64,000 nucleotides of DNA from Rhizobium terrae. Lineage in GTDB: Bacteria > Pseudomonadota > Alphaproteobacteria > Rhizobiales > Rhizobiaceae. This document shows positions 25,597 through 35,127 of this stretch, one piece after another. The stretch covers positions 124,001-188,000 of the forward strand of contig NZ_QJKM01000012.1 in the NCBI RefSeq assembly GCF_003425685.1, given 5' to 3'. The position numbers were made by a program, and so were the translations under genes. How positions within the stretch are numbered: the first letter of the stretch is position 1; each line of letters begins with the position of its first letter. The notes under the pieces were generated by a model, which searched no databases, was not told the DNA's origin, and saw nothing but the letters and a program-made list of their open reading frames with translations.

Positions 25597-26646
25597 TCAG
25601 CGGGCGGCGACCGACTGGTCGCGAGGGGAAGGCTCGCTCTCGTTTTCACCAGATGGCCTGCAGCGCCCCGACGAGCGGCGCTCGATGATGCGCGACGCGA
25701 TATAGATGCGGCGGGCCGGCATGCCCGGCAGCCGCGGTTTTTCTATACGCTCGACCAGCAAACGCAGGCCGACAGCTCCGCATTCCTGGCCTTCCATCTT
25801 CACTGTCGTGAGGGGCGGTGAAATCTGGGTTGCCGCTGAGAAATCGCCGAACCCCACGACTGAGACCTCATCGGGAATGCGATAACCCCGGCCGAGCAGT
25901 TCGGAGACGACGGTCAGCGCCAACCCATCATGCGCGCAGAAGAAAGCCGTCGGGCGGATATTCTTTTCGCTCAACGCGCGATAAGCATCGGCAAAGCCGC
26001 CCTGCTCCTCGAACTGCATCGCATGCAGGGTGACGTCGCCATAACGTTCGGCAATTTCGCGCGCGCCATAGAAGCGTTCGCGGCGGCCGCGATAACCCGG
26101 CACGCCGTAGACATAGGCGATATTGCGATGCCCGAGATCAATCAGATATTGCATGACTGCCTGCCCGGACTCGTGATCGGTTCCGGAAACCTGATCGGCA
26201 TCCTCCAGCGGATCGACCCAGCCGAAACGGACAAGCGGAATGCCGGTTGCAGCGGCGGTGGCGACGGCATCGCGGTCATGCGGCCCGACAAGCAGCAGGC
26301 CGGCGCAGGTGCGTGCCAGGTCCTCGAGCTGTCCCTTGCTGTGTGTCCATCGCATCCTGAGTCCTATACCCAGCCGGGTTGCTTCTGCCTGCACACCATT
26401 CTGGATCTGCATGTAGAGTTCACTGTTGACGGGGTCATGGTCGTGAAAGACCACGGCAATGTCGCTCGATCCGGATTGATTAAGCGGCTTAATGTAGCCG
26501 AGCCGCTGCGCTGCTTGACGGATACGCTCCCGCGTCTCCTCGCTGACGCCGCTCTTGCCGGAAAGCGAGCGAGACACGGCATATTTCGACAGTCCCACTT
26601 CGTGGGCGATTGCCTGTAAGGTAACCCGTCCCCTGCCCTTCATCAC
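25597..26646 (-). CDS. LacI-family transcriptional regulator
   Basis: A 349-residue repressor. The head reads VTLQAIAHEVGLSKYAVSRSLSGKSGVSEETRERIRQAAQRLGY, then an effector domain with late blocks EVSVVGFGDFSAATQISPPLTTV. It is transcribed away from the oligopeptide-type importer across a 172-base gap and is its likely regulator. No clear operator palindrome stands out in that gap. Confidence 0.87.
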   Translation of the reverse strand: MMKGRGRVTLQAIAHEVGLSKYAVSRSLSGKSGVSEETRERIRQAAQRLGYIKPLNQSGSSDIAVVFHDHDPVNSELYMQIQNGVQAEATRLGIGLRMRWTHSKGQLEDLARTCAGLLLVGPHDRDAVATAAATGIPLVRFGWVDPLEDADQVSGTDHESGQAVMQYLIDLGHRNIAYVYGVPGYRGRRERFYGAREIAERYGDVTLHAMQFEEQGGFADAYRALSEKNIRPTAFFCAHDGLALTVVSELLGRGYRIPDEVSVVGFGDFSAATQISPPLTTVKMEGQECGAVGLRLLVERIEKPRLPGMPARRIYIASRIIERRSSGRCRPSGENESEPSPRDQSVAAR

Positions 26647-26818
26647 ATTCCCCTTCTGCAGCCGGAGGCCCTGCTACACTGCTGCGCTGCAAAACGCAAA
26701 TTTTCCAAAACACAGAAACATAACACTTTACCTAACAGTATTCCAATGCAACCCTTCTATTATCCAAGCTCGACATAAAAAAGATAAGCAGAGCGAGGAT
26801 TTTGTGGAGGAGACATTC

Positions 26819-28747
26819 ATGATCAAGCTGAAACGTCGTGCGTTTCTGGCCGGGACTTCGGCTGCCCTGATTTTGCCGGCTCTACCCGCTGTAGCCGCTG
26901 CGAACTACAAAGAAGCGGACATTCTCAAATCGAAAGTTTCGAGCGGCGGGTTGCCGCCGGTCAAGGATCGGCTGCCTGAAAACCCGCTCGTCATCAAGCC
27001 GGTGGAGAGCGTCGGCAAATACGGCGGAGACTGGAAAATGGCGCTGGTGGGCGGCGGGTCGCTCTCCATGCTGTTCCGCTATCAGGCTTACGAACCGCTG
27101 TTGCGCTATACTCCAGACTGGTCGGGCGTCACGCTGAACGTCGCAGAAGCCTTCGACGGCAACGCGGACTCCACCGTCTACACCATCCGCTTGCGCAAGG
27201 GCATGAAGTGGTCGGACGGACATCCCTACACCACGGCCGATGTCAAATTCTGGTACGATACCGTGTTGACCGACAAGCGCGTCGCGGTGACCAGCCAAGG
27301 TCACTGGAAGACGGCCGGTAAGCCTGCCAAATTGGACGTGGTCGACGAACAGACCTTCAAGGTGATCTTTGAGAAACCTAACGGTATGTTCCCATTGCAG
27401 GTCGCATGGTCGAACTGGGACCACACGACACGCTGCCCGAAACATTACCTCGAACAATTCCACATCGACTACAACCCCAAGGCGGACGAGCTTGCCAAGA
27501 CGCGCGGCTTCCAGAGCTGGATTGCCTCCTTCCAGGCCGCTTCCGGATTCCAGGATGACAACGCCTTCTTCCTGAACTCCTCGAAGAAGCCCACCCTGAA
27601 TGCCTGGTATTTCACGATCGCACCGGGTGAAAATACCGAGCGCGTCGTCGCCGAACGCAACCCTTATTACTGGAAGGTGGATACCGAGGGGAATCAGCTC
27701 CCCTACATGGACCGCATCGTCTATCAGATGGTGGCCGATCCGCAGGTGCTTCTGCTGAAATGCATGCAGGGCGAGATCGACCTGATGGACCAGTATATCG
27801 CAACGCCGAACAATAAGTCGGTGCTTTACGATGCGCGCAAACAGGGTGGCTACGATTTCTACACCTTGACCTCGACCGAGGCCAATGTGATGAATTTTAT
27901 CTTCAACCTGAACCATGCCGACGAAACGAAACGCAAGCTCTTCCGCAATAAGGAATTTCGAGCAGCGATGTCCATGGCGCTCGACCGCCAGGCGCTGATC
28001 GACGCCGTTCTCGTGGGCCAAGGCGCACCGGCCCAATCGTCGATCAAGGAAGGTGATCCGCTCTACAACGAACAGCTCGCCAAGCAGTTCACGGAATACA
28101 GCGTCGACAAGGCCAATGCCATGCTCGACAAGCTGGTGCCCAAGCGAGACGCCCAGAACTTCCGCTTGGATGAGAAGGGGCGCCGTCTGACGATCATCTT
28201 CGAGATCGACCAGGCGCGCACCGTGTTCCTCGATCTATTCCAGCTGGTCATCCCGATGTTCCAGGCAGTAGGCATCGATGCGCAAATGCGCAGCATGGAC
28301 CGCTCGCTCTGGGAAACGCGCGTTCGCCAGGGTCGCGACTTCGACGCCACCGCCCACCAGTTCGGTGCCAATGGCGGGGTCGCGGCAATGCTGGACCCGC
28401 GTTACTACGTACCGACGGACTCGAACGCGATGTATGCTCCGGCCTGGCAGCTCTGGTATCTCGATCCGAAAAACGCCAATGCCGAGGAGCCGCCACCGGA
28501 GACGAAGAAGCAGTTGGAGCTTTACGACAAGCTGAAATCGACCTCCGACCAGGCGAGCCAGCGCGAAATCATGAAGCAGATCCTGCAGGGCGCTGCAGAC
28601 AACTTTTACGTCTTCGGTATCTCGCAACCGCCGGATGGCTACGGCATCGTCAAGAACAACATGAGGAACATCACTAAGACCATGCCGAACTCCTTCGGCT
28701 GGCCAACCCCCGCTCCCACCAGACCGGAGCAGTTCTACAAGGTGTAA
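26819..28747 (+). CDS. Oligopeptide-type ABC importer, substrate-binding protein (family 5)
   Basis: A 642-residue protein from the ATG at 26819, which follows GTGGAGGAGACATTC. It has a twin-arginine-type signal (LKRRAFLAGTSAALILPALP, cut near AVAA). The family 5 (DppA/OppA) pattern is seen in VAEAFDGNADSTVYTIRLRKGMKWSDG, FNLNHADETKRKLFRNKEFR and SMALDRQALIDAVLVGQGAP. Family 5 proteins bind peptides but also many sugars and opines. Because two glycosidase-like genes are interleaved with this importer, an oligosaccharide ligand is my inference. Confidence 0.86.
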   Translation: MIKLKRRAFLAGTSAALILPALPAVAAANYKEADILKSKVSSGGLPPVKDRLPENPLVIKPVESVGKYGGDWKMALVGGGSLSMLFRYQAYEPLLRYTPDWSGVTLNVAEAFDGNADSTVYTIRLRKGMKWSDGHPYTTADVKFWYDTVLTDKRVAVTSQGHWKTAGKPAKLDVVDEQTFKVIFEKPNGMFPLQVAWSNWDHTTRCPKHYLEQFHIDYNPKADELAKTRGFQSWIASFQAASGFQDDNAFFLNSSKKPTLNAWYFTIAPGENTERVVAERNPYYWKVDTEGNQLPYMDRIVYQMVADPQVLLLKCMQGEIDLMDQYIATPNNKSVLYDARKQGGYDFYTLTSTEANVMNFIFNLNHADETKRKLFRNKEFRAAMSMALDRQALIDAVLVGQGAPAQSSIKEGDPLYNEQLAKQFTEYSVDKANAMLDKLVPKRDAQNFRLDEKGRRLTIIFEIDQARTVFLDLFQLVIPMFQAVGIDAQMRSMDRSLWETRVRQGRDFDATAHQFGANGGVAAMLDPRYYVPTDSNAMYAPAWQLWYLDPKNANAEEPPPETKKQLELYDKLKSTSDQASQREIMKQILQGAADNFYVFGISQPPDGYGIVKNNMRNITKTMPNSFGWPTPAPTRPEQFYKV

Positions 28748-28776
28748 AACCTGTAGGCATTTCAGAATGCTTTCCA

Positions 28777-28801
28777 GGCGCCGGCTTCGCCGGCCGGCGC
28801 C
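28777..28801 (+). other. Strong stem-loop after the family 5 binding-protein gene
   Basis: GGCGCCGGC (28777-28785) and GCCGGCGCC (28793-28801) form a perfect 9-bp stem with a 7-base loop, 30 bases after the stop. The sequence after it is AAAGG, not a T-run, so a stability or processing role is more likely than full termination. Confidence 0.6.
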
Positions 28802-28839
28802 AAAGGTTTACTTTTTGCCGATGAATTGGATGAAATACC

Positions 28840-30948
28840 ATGCTCGAGGCCACACGACAGAACGCCGACACCCTGCGGACCCCCGATTGGTACAAGACCG
28901 CAACTCGCTGGACGCAATTGACCTTCGTGGAGGACGATCCGGAGAAATACGATCCGGCCTTCTGGATCGACGTCTTCAAGCGCACCAAGTCGAACGCCGT
29001 CTGCCTCAGCGCCGGCGGCTACATCGCCTACTATCCGAGCAAGGTTCCTTATCATTACGTTTCCAAATATCTGGGCGGCAAGGACATATTCGGCGCACTC
29101 GTCGACGCGGCACGCAAGCTCGACATGCATGTCATGGCCCGTGTCGATCCGCACGCCATCCATGACGATGCGGCAAAAGCCCATCCGGAATGGGTGATGA
29201 TCAATGCCGACGGCACGCCGCGCCGCCACTGGGCCTATCCGGATGTCTGGGTCACCAATGCCTATGGCGACTATAATACCGGCTTCATGCCGGACGTGGT
29301 GAAGGAGATCGTCCGCGAATACGATATCGATGCGATCTTTGCGAACCGCTGGCAGGGTCATGGCGTCGATTACAGCGAAGACAGCGCCCGCCGCTTCAAG
29401 GACATGTTCGGATATGCCCTGCCGAAAAAGGCGGACGCCGACGATCCGGCCTGGCAGGCCTGGCTGCAATGGCGCCGCCGGGTGCTGACCGACATGATCG
29501 CCCAATGGGACGATGCGATGAAAGCGATTCGCCCGAATTCGAGCTTCATTCCGAACATGAGCGGCGCCTCGCTGATGGAATTCGACCTCTCCGTCATCAC
29601 CAAGCACTGCCCGTTCCTCGTCGTCGACCACCAGGGCCGCAAGGGCATGGAAGTCGGCTGGTCTGCCGGCCGTAACGGCAAGCGCATCCGTGCCACCTTC
29701 GCCGATCGCCCCGTCGTGCTGATCACCTCGATCGGGCCGGAAGAAGAATACCGCTGGAAGGACGCGGTGACCTCCGGCGAGGAAATGCAACTCTGGATCA
29801 ACAACGGCACGACGCACGGTCTCTATGCCTGGTTCACCAAGTTCAACGGCGTAGTGCCGGACAAGCGCTGGGTGGAGCCCGTGGCCGAAGCCTTCGGCCT
29901 GCAGGCGGCAGTCGAGCCGGTCATCAACAACATGAAACCTACGGCGGAAATCGCGGTGATCGATCCTTCGACGACGCTGCGCCATTGGGCTCCCGAGGAT
30001 CGGCACCGTGCCGAAAAGCACGATCTCGGCTTCTATCACGCGCTGGTCGAGGCCCGACTGCCTTTCGAGCTCCTCTCGGATCAGGTGCTGACCAAGGACA
30101 ATCTCGACCGGTTCAAGGTCATTATCCTCGCCAACGCCTCCTGCCTTTCGGATGCGCAGAACGCAGCGATCCGCGCCTATGTGGAGCGAGGCGGCAGCGT
30201 CGTGGCGGCCTACGAGACTTCGTTGCGTGACGAAAACGGCAAGACGCGGCAGGAATTCGGCCTCGCCGAGACACTTGGCATCAAGTTCGTCTCCGGCCCG
30301 CGCGGTATCGTCAAGAACACCTATGTGGCGCTTTCGGGCGATCATCCGGTAAATCGGGGCTATGAAGGTGCGGCACGCATCATGGGCGGCACGCGGCTGC
30401 TCCATGTCAAAACCAGCGGCAAGGCGGAGACGCCCTTCCTTTACGTGCCGGATTTCCCGGATCTGCCTATGGAGGAAGTCTATCCGCGCAAGGCACCGGA
30501 AGGCGCGGCGGTCGTCGCCCGTGAAACCGGCAAAGGCGGGCGCACCGTCTATATCCCCTGGAATATCGGAGAGATCTTCTGGGAAGTGTTCGCCGTCGAC
30601 CACGGGCGGCTGATTTCCAACGCGGTCCGCTGGGCGCTGGGGGGAACGCAGCGCGTGACGGTCGAGGGGCCGGGTGTCATCGATCTGGCGCTTCGCGAGA
30701 ACGACGAAGGCATCGCTCTCAGCATGTTCAACCTGACGAACCCGATGATGATGAAGGGGCCGATCCGAGAAAATTACCCTCTGGCGGGCCAGACGGTTTC
30801 GGTGGACATTCCGGACGGCAAGTCGGTGGCGCGGGCCTGGCTGGTCGTTGCCGATCGCGCCGCAAACTTCAGTGTCAAGGATGGTCGGGCGACCGTGGAG
30901 GTACCGGGCATCGAGCGACTGGAGGTGCTGCACCTCAGTTGGAAATGA
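28840..30948 (+). CDS. GHL6-like putative glycoside hydrolase with beta-galactosidase trimerisation-type domain
   Basis: A 702-residue cytoplasmic protein (no signal peptide). Residues about 15-360 form a TIM-barrel-like region (FWIDVFKRTKSNAVCLSAGGY, LDMHVMARVDPHAIHDDA, NTGFMPDVVKEIVREYDIDAIFANRWQG), the pattern of hypothetical glycosyl hydrolase family 6. Residues about 390-610 look like the class-I amidotransferase-like trimerisation domain of GH42 enzymes (FELLSDQVLTKDNL, LANASCLSDAQNAAIRAYVERGG). A small beta-domain closes it. The substrate is unknown. It lies between binding-protein and permease genes of the importer, a strong sign that it digests the imported compound. Confidence 0.72.
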   Translation: MLEATRQNADTLRTPDWYKTATRWTQLTFVEDDPEKYDPAFWIDVFKRTKSNAVCLSAGGYIAYYPSKVPYHYVSKYLGGKDIFGALVDAARKLDMHVMARVDPHAIHDDAAKAHPEWVMINADGTPRRHWAYPDVWVTNAYGDYNTGFMPDVVKEIVREYDIDAIFANRWQGHGVDYSEDSARRFKDMFGYALPKKADADDPAWQAWLQWRRRVLTDMIAQWDDAMKAIRPNSSFIPNMSGASLMEFDLSVITKHCPFLVVDHQGRKGMEVGWSAGRNGKRIRATFADRPVVLITSIGPEEEYRWKDAVTSGEEMQLWINNGTTHGLYAWFTKFNGVVPDKRWVEPVAEAFGLQAAVEPVINNMKPTAEIAVIDPSTTLRHWAPEDRHRAEKHDLGFYHALVEARLPFELLSDQVLTKDNLDRFKVIILANASCLSDAQNAAIRAYVERGGSVVAAYETSLRDENGKTRQEFGLAETLGIKFVSGPRGIVKNTYVALSGDHPVNRGYEGAARIMGGTRLLHVKTSGKAETPFLYVPDFPDLPMEEVYPRKAPEGAAVVARETGKGGRTVYIPWNIGEIFWEVFAVDHGRLISNAVRWALGGTQRVTVEGPGVIDLALRENDEGIALSMFNLTNPMMMKGPIRENYPLAGQTVSVDIPDGKSVARAWLVVADRAANFSVKDGRATVEVPGIERLEVLHLSWK

Positions 30949-31064
30949 GGTGAAATGGGAAGTAGCGCCTTGGCCTGGAGGGGCGAGGCGAACTTGGAGA
31001 TCGACGACAAGCGTCCACGAGTGATTTTGCGGCGCGGCGCTTTCAACGGGAGGAGAAACATCCG

Positions 31065-32051
31065 ATGCTTGGCTATATCTTCAGGCGCGTGCTCTACATG
31101 GTCCCGACCCTATTCGGCATGTCGCTGATCTCGTTCATGATCATCCAGTTGCCACCCGGCGACTACCTCACCTCGATGATCGCGACGATGAGCGACAGCG
31201 GTCAAGCGGTCGACCCGGCGCAGATCGAGCGGCTGAAGCAGATCTACGGCTTCGATGATCCGTTCTATCTTCAATATCTGAAATGGATGTGGGGTATCCT
31301 CAGCCGCGGCGATTTCGGCTGGTCCTTCGAATGGAACCAGCCCGTCTCCGGCCTCATCTGGGCACGCATGGGCTCGACATTGGTCATCTCGCTTTTGAGC
31401 CTGCTGTTCGTCTGGATCGTCGCGCTGCCGATCGGCATCTATTCCGCCGTCCGCCGCCATTCGGCCGGTGACCACGTCTTCACCTTCTTCGGCTTCATCG
31501 GCCTTGCGGTGCCGAACTTCATCCTGGCGCTGGCGCTGATGTATGTCGCCTACAAATATCTCGGCCTGAGCGTCGGCGGCCTCAACTCGCCGGAATATGC
31601 CGAAGCGCCCTGGAGTTTCGCCAAGGTCATCGACTTCCTGGCGCATCTGTGGATCCCGATCATCATCATCGGTGCCTCGGGCACTGCCGCGCTGATCCGC
31701 ATTCTGCGCGCCAACCTGACGGACGAGTTGCACAAGCCCTATGTCGTCACCGCCCGCGCCAAGGGCCTGCCGGAATACAAGGTGATCCTCAAATATCCGG
31801 TGCGCATCGCGCTCAATCCCTTCGTCTCGGCGATCGGCTGGGTGCTTCCGCATCTCGTCTCCGGTGTGACGATCACCGCCATCGTGTTGAACCTGCCGAC
31901 CGCCGGCCCGCTGCTCTTCCGGGCGCTGGTCTCGCAGGACATGTATCTCGCCGGCAGTTTCATCCTGCTTCTCTCGGCGCTGACACTGGTCGGCATGCTC
32001 CTCTCCGATCTGCTGCTTGCGCTGCTCGATCCGCGCATCCGGTTCAATTGA
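31065..32051 (+). CDS. Oligopeptide-type ABC importer permease (DppB type)
   Basis: A 328-residue permease. The first helix is MVPTLFGMSLISFMIIQLPPGDY, followed by a long periplasmic loop and five more helices. The coupling motif region reads LPEYKVILKYPVRIALNP, and the end LLSDLLLALLDPRIRFN is diagnostic of the DppB class. A GGGAGGAGAAACATCCG ribosome site precedes it. Confidence 0.88.
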   Translation: MLGYIFRRVLYMVPTLFGMSLISFMIIQLPPGDYLTSMIATMSDSGQAVDPAQIERLKQIYGFDDPFYLQYLKWMWGILSRGDFGWSFEWNQPVSGLIWARMGSTLVISLLSLLFVWIVALPIGIYSAVRRHSAGDHVFTFFGFIGLAVPNFILALALMYVAYKYLGLSVGGLNSPEYAEAPWSFAKVIDFLAHLWIPIIIIGASGTAALIRILRANLTDELHKPYVVTARAKGLPEYKVILKYPVRIALNPFVSAIGWVLPHLVSGVTITAIVLNLPTAGPLLFRALVSQDMYLAGSFILLLSALTLVGMLLSDLLLALLDPRIRFN

Positions 32052-32061
32052 GGAGGCCGGC

Positions 32062-33249
32062 ATGAGTATTCATGAGACATTGGGACCGCATTCCAAACCG
32101 CCGCTGACCGTGGACGGACCCTCGATCAGCCCGCTGAAACAAGGCAAGACGGTTTCGACCGCAGCGATCGGCCCGTGGCGGCTGGTGGCCGGCAAGCTGG
32201 TCCGTCAGAAGGTGGCGATGGTCGCGGGGGCGATCATTCTCTTCCTCTATCTCGTCGGGCTCTTCGCCGAATTCCTGGCGCCTGCCCTGCCCGCGACCTC
32301 GAAGCCGCAGTACACCTATGCACCACCGCAAGGAATCAGCCTGTTCGTCACCAAACCGGACGGATCGACGGAATTCAACCTGCATGTGAAGGGCTACAAG
32401 GTGGAGATCGACAAGGCGGCGCTCAGGCGCACCTTCGTGGTCGACGACAACAAGGTCGTGCCGATCGGCTTCTTTGTCAAGGGGCCGGCCTATCAACTCT
32501 GGGGGCTGATCCCGATGGATCGCCACCTCATCGGCCCGATCAGCCCGAGCGATCCCATGTACCTGCTCGGCACCGACCGTCTCGGCCGCGACGTCTTCTC
32601 GCGATTGGTCTATGGAACGCGCGTTTCCATGTCGGTCGGCCTCGTCGGCGTCGCCATGTCGCTGATATTGGGCGTCGTCTTCGGTTCGATCTCCGGCTTT
32701 TACGGCGGCTGGGTCGATACGCTGATCCAGCGCATCATTGAAGTAATCAGCGCGATGCCGACCATACCGCTGTGGCTCGGCCTCGCGGCAGCGATCCCGC
32801 TCACCTGGTCACCGGTCAGCGTCTATTTCGTGATCACCATCATTGTTTCGTTCCTGGGATGGACGAGTTTAGCGCGCGAGGTACGTGGGCGGTTCCTGGC
32901 GCTTCGCAGCGAGGATTTCGTCACAGCCGCCAAGCTGGACGGATCGAGCGAAGCACGGCTGATCTTCCGCCACATCCTGCCGTCGCTGACGAGCCATATC
33001 CTTGCGGTCGTGACGCTTGCCGTGCCGACCATGATCGTCGCGGAAACCTCGCTCTCCTTCCTCGGCATCGGGCTGAAGCCGCCGGTCGTGAGCTGGGGCG
33101 TGCTGCTGCAGGATGCGCAGAACATCCGCACCGTCGCGACTGCTCCGTGGTTGCTGATCTGGCCTTCCTTGGCCGTAGTGGTTGCGGTGCTTTCCTTCAA
33201 CTTCTTCGGCGACGGCCTGCGCGATGCGGCCGATCCCTATGACAATTGA
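32062..33249 (+). CDS. Oligopeptide-type ABC importer permease (DppC type)
   Basis: A 395-residue permease from the ATG at 32062 behind GAGGAGGCCGGC. It has an unusually long part between the first helix (AMVAGAIILFLYLVGLFAEF) and the transport domain: about 100 residues with TKPDGSTEFNLHVKGYK. The core has LGTDRLGRDVFSRLVYGTRVS and the coupling motif ITAAKLDG-type FVTAAKLDGSSEARLIFRH; the end LRDAADPYDN is typical of DppC proteins. It pairs with the preceding permease. Confidence 0.87.
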   Translation: MSIHETLGPHSKPPLTVDGPSISPLKQGKTVSTAAIGPWRLVAGKLVRQKVAMVAGAIILFLYLVGLFAEFLAPALPATSKPQYTYAPPQGISLFVTKPDGSTEFNLHVKGYKVEIDKAALRRTFVVDDNKVVPIGFFVKGPAYQLWGLIPMDRHLIGPISPSDPMYLLGTDRLGRDVFSRLVYGTRVSMSVGLVGVAMSLILGVVFGSISGFYGGWVDTLIQRIIEVISAMPTIPLWLGLAAAIPLTWSPVSVYFVITIIVSFLGWTSLAREVRGRFLALRSEDFVTAAKLDGSSEARLIFRHILPSLTSHILAVVTLAVPTMIVAETSLSFLGIGLKPPVVSWGVLLQDAQNIRTVATAPWLLIWPSLAVVVAVLSFNFFGDGLRDAADPYDN

Positions 33250-33259
33250 GGACGGCGCG

Positions 33260-34966
33260 ATGGCCACCCTTCCAGATGACGTCGTGCTCTCGGTCGAAGA
33301 CCTCTGCGTCGATTTCCGCTTGCGCACCCATATCCTGCATGCGGTAGAAAAAGTGAGCTTCCAGCTGAAACGCGGCCAGACGCTCTGCCTCGTCGGCGAA
33401 AGCGGCTCCGGCAAAAGCGTCACGGCGCGTTCATTGCTGCAGATCGTCGACCGGCCCGGTCAGATCGTCGGCGGCCGCATTCTGCTCGGGGACGGCGAGA
33501 CAGTAACCGATATCGCCGCGCTTCACCCGGACAGTCGCACGATGCGGGCCATCCGTGGCCGGCGCATCGGGCTGATCTTTCAAGAGCCGATGAGCTCGCT
33601 ATCGCCCGTCCACACGATCGGTTCGCAGATCGTCGAGGCGATCCGCCTCCATTCGAACATGGACAAGAAGGTCGCCCGCGAGCGAATGATCGAGCTCCTG
33701 CGGCACGTCGAAATTCCAAATGCGGAAAAAATGGCCGACCGCTACACGTTCGAGTTCTCGGGCGGCATGCGCCAGCGCGCAATGATCGCCATGGCGTTGG
33801 CCGGCGACCCCGACATCCTGATCGCCGACGAACCGACGACGGCGCTCGACGTGACCACCCAGGCGGAAATCCTCGATCTCATTAAGCGCCTGCAGGTCGG
33901 GCGTGGCATGGCGATGCTGCTCATCACCCATGACATGGGCGTCGTCGCGGAAGTAGCCGACGAGGTGGCCGTCATGCGCTTCGGCCGCATCGTCGAGCAT
34001 GGGCCTGTCGATGCGATCTACCATGCCGCCATGCATCCCTATACCCGCCAATTGCTTGCCTCGACCGTGAAACTCACCCACCACGCAGAGGCAAGGCAGC
34101 CGGTTTCGGCACTTTCGGCGGAAGCGCCGAAACCGGTCCTTTCCGTCCGCAATCTCGGCAAGACCTTCGGGCTTGCGGGCAACACCACGTTGCGCGCCGT
34201 CGACAATGCCAATTTCGATCTCTATCCGGGCGAAAACCTCGGGATCGTGGGCGAGAGCGGTTCCGGCAAGACGACGCTCGGACGGCTCATCCTGCGCACC
34301 GTCGAGCCGACCACCGGCACGGTTCTCTACCGACCGAAAGATGGGCAGGAGATCGATGTCACCAGCCTCGATAAGAAGGAGCTGCGGGGCTTCCATCGCG
34401 AAGTCCGCCTCGTCTTCCAGGATCCGTTCGCCTCGCTCAATCCGCGCATGACGGTCAAGGACGTGATCGGCGATCCACTGATCGTTAACGGGCTTGCCAA
34501 GGGCAAGGCGCTGGAGGATCGCGTCTCCGAACTGATGCGGCTGGTTGGCCTCGATCCCATGGGCATGGAGCGTTATCCGCATGCCTTTTCCGGCGGCCAG
34601 CGGCAGCGTATCGGCATCGCCCGGGCATTGGCGCTCGAGCCGCGCATCATCATCGCCGACGAGGCGACCTCGGCACTTGACGTCTCCATCCGCAGCCAGA
34701 TCCTCGACCTGCTGCTCGACATCCGCCAGCGGCTGAACCTCAGCTTCATCTTCATCTCGCATGACATTTCCGTGGTGCGCTATTTCTGCGACCGTGTCGC
34801 CGTCATGCATCGCGGCAGGATCGTCGAACTCGGCGGCGCCGAGCAGATCTGCACCGCGCCGCAGGAGGCCTATACGAAGAGCCTGATCTCCGCTGTTCCG
34901 AACCCCGACCCCCGTGACAAGCGCATGCTGCACCGGCAGCGCTTTATCGCACCGGCCAATGCATGA
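33260..34966 (+). CDS. Dual ABC ATPase (DppD-DppF fusion) of the oligopeptide-type importer
   Basis: A 568-residue protein with two full nucleotide-binding domains. Domain 1 (about 10-270) has GESGSGKSV, FSGGMRQRAMIAMAL and ILIADEPTTALD. Domain 2 (about 290-550) has GESGSGKTT, FSGGQRQRIGIARAL and IIIADEATSALD. Both have oligopeptide-type ends (HPYTRQLLAST; EAYTKSLISAVPNPDP). The start ATG 33260 follows GAGGACGGCG. The fusion supplies both halves of the ATPase in a single chain, as in YejF or GsiA. Confidence 0.88.
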   Translation: MATLPDDVVLSVEDLCVDFRLRTHILHAVEKVSFQLKRGQTLCLVGESGSGKSVTARSLLQIVDRPGQIVGGRILLGDGETVTDIAALHPDSRTMRAIRGRRIGLIFQEPMSSLSPVHTIGSQIVEAIRLHSNMDKKVARERMIELLRHVEIPNAEKMADRYTFEFSGGMRQRAMIAMALAGDPDILIADEPTTALDVTTQAEILDLIKRLQVGRGMAMLLITHDMGVVAEVADEVAVMRFGRIVEHGPVDAIYHAAMHPYTRQLLASTVKLTHHAEARQPVSALSAEAPKPVLSVRNLGKTFGLAGNTTLRAVDNANFDLYPGENLGIVGESGSGKTTLGRLILRTVEPTTGTVLYRPKDGQEIDVTSLDKKELRGFHREVRLVFQDPFASLNPRMTVKDVIGDPLIVNGLAKGKALEDRVSELMRLVGLDPMGMERYPHAFSGGQRQRIGIARALALEPRIIIADEATSALDVSIRSQILDLLLDIRQRLNLSFIFISHDISVVRYFCDRVAVMHRGRIVELGGAEQICTAPQEAYTKSLISAVPNPDPRDKRMLHRQRFIAPANA

Positions 34967-35127
34967 GGACATGCCTATGCCGAGACTTCACCGCCAGCCC
35001 CTCTCCGGAGGATCGCGCTAGGACCCACGCTTTTTAGGACACCCGGACATAATCCCTGCCTGTTTCCCACAGGGTTTTGCCCTGAAGAGCGGAGCCATGC
35101 CCGGACATGATAGAGAAGGACCAGGAA

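Noticed and set aside
28762..30933. A 723-codon open minus-strand frame
   Set aside because: It is exactly antisense to the GHL6-like gene, whose sequence has clear family blocks; the antisense translation shows none.
34970..35110. Short open frames and a TTTTTAGG stretch between the dual ATPase and the GH42 gene
   Set aside because: The frames are under 20 codons without ribosome sites, and no convincing stem precedes the T-run.
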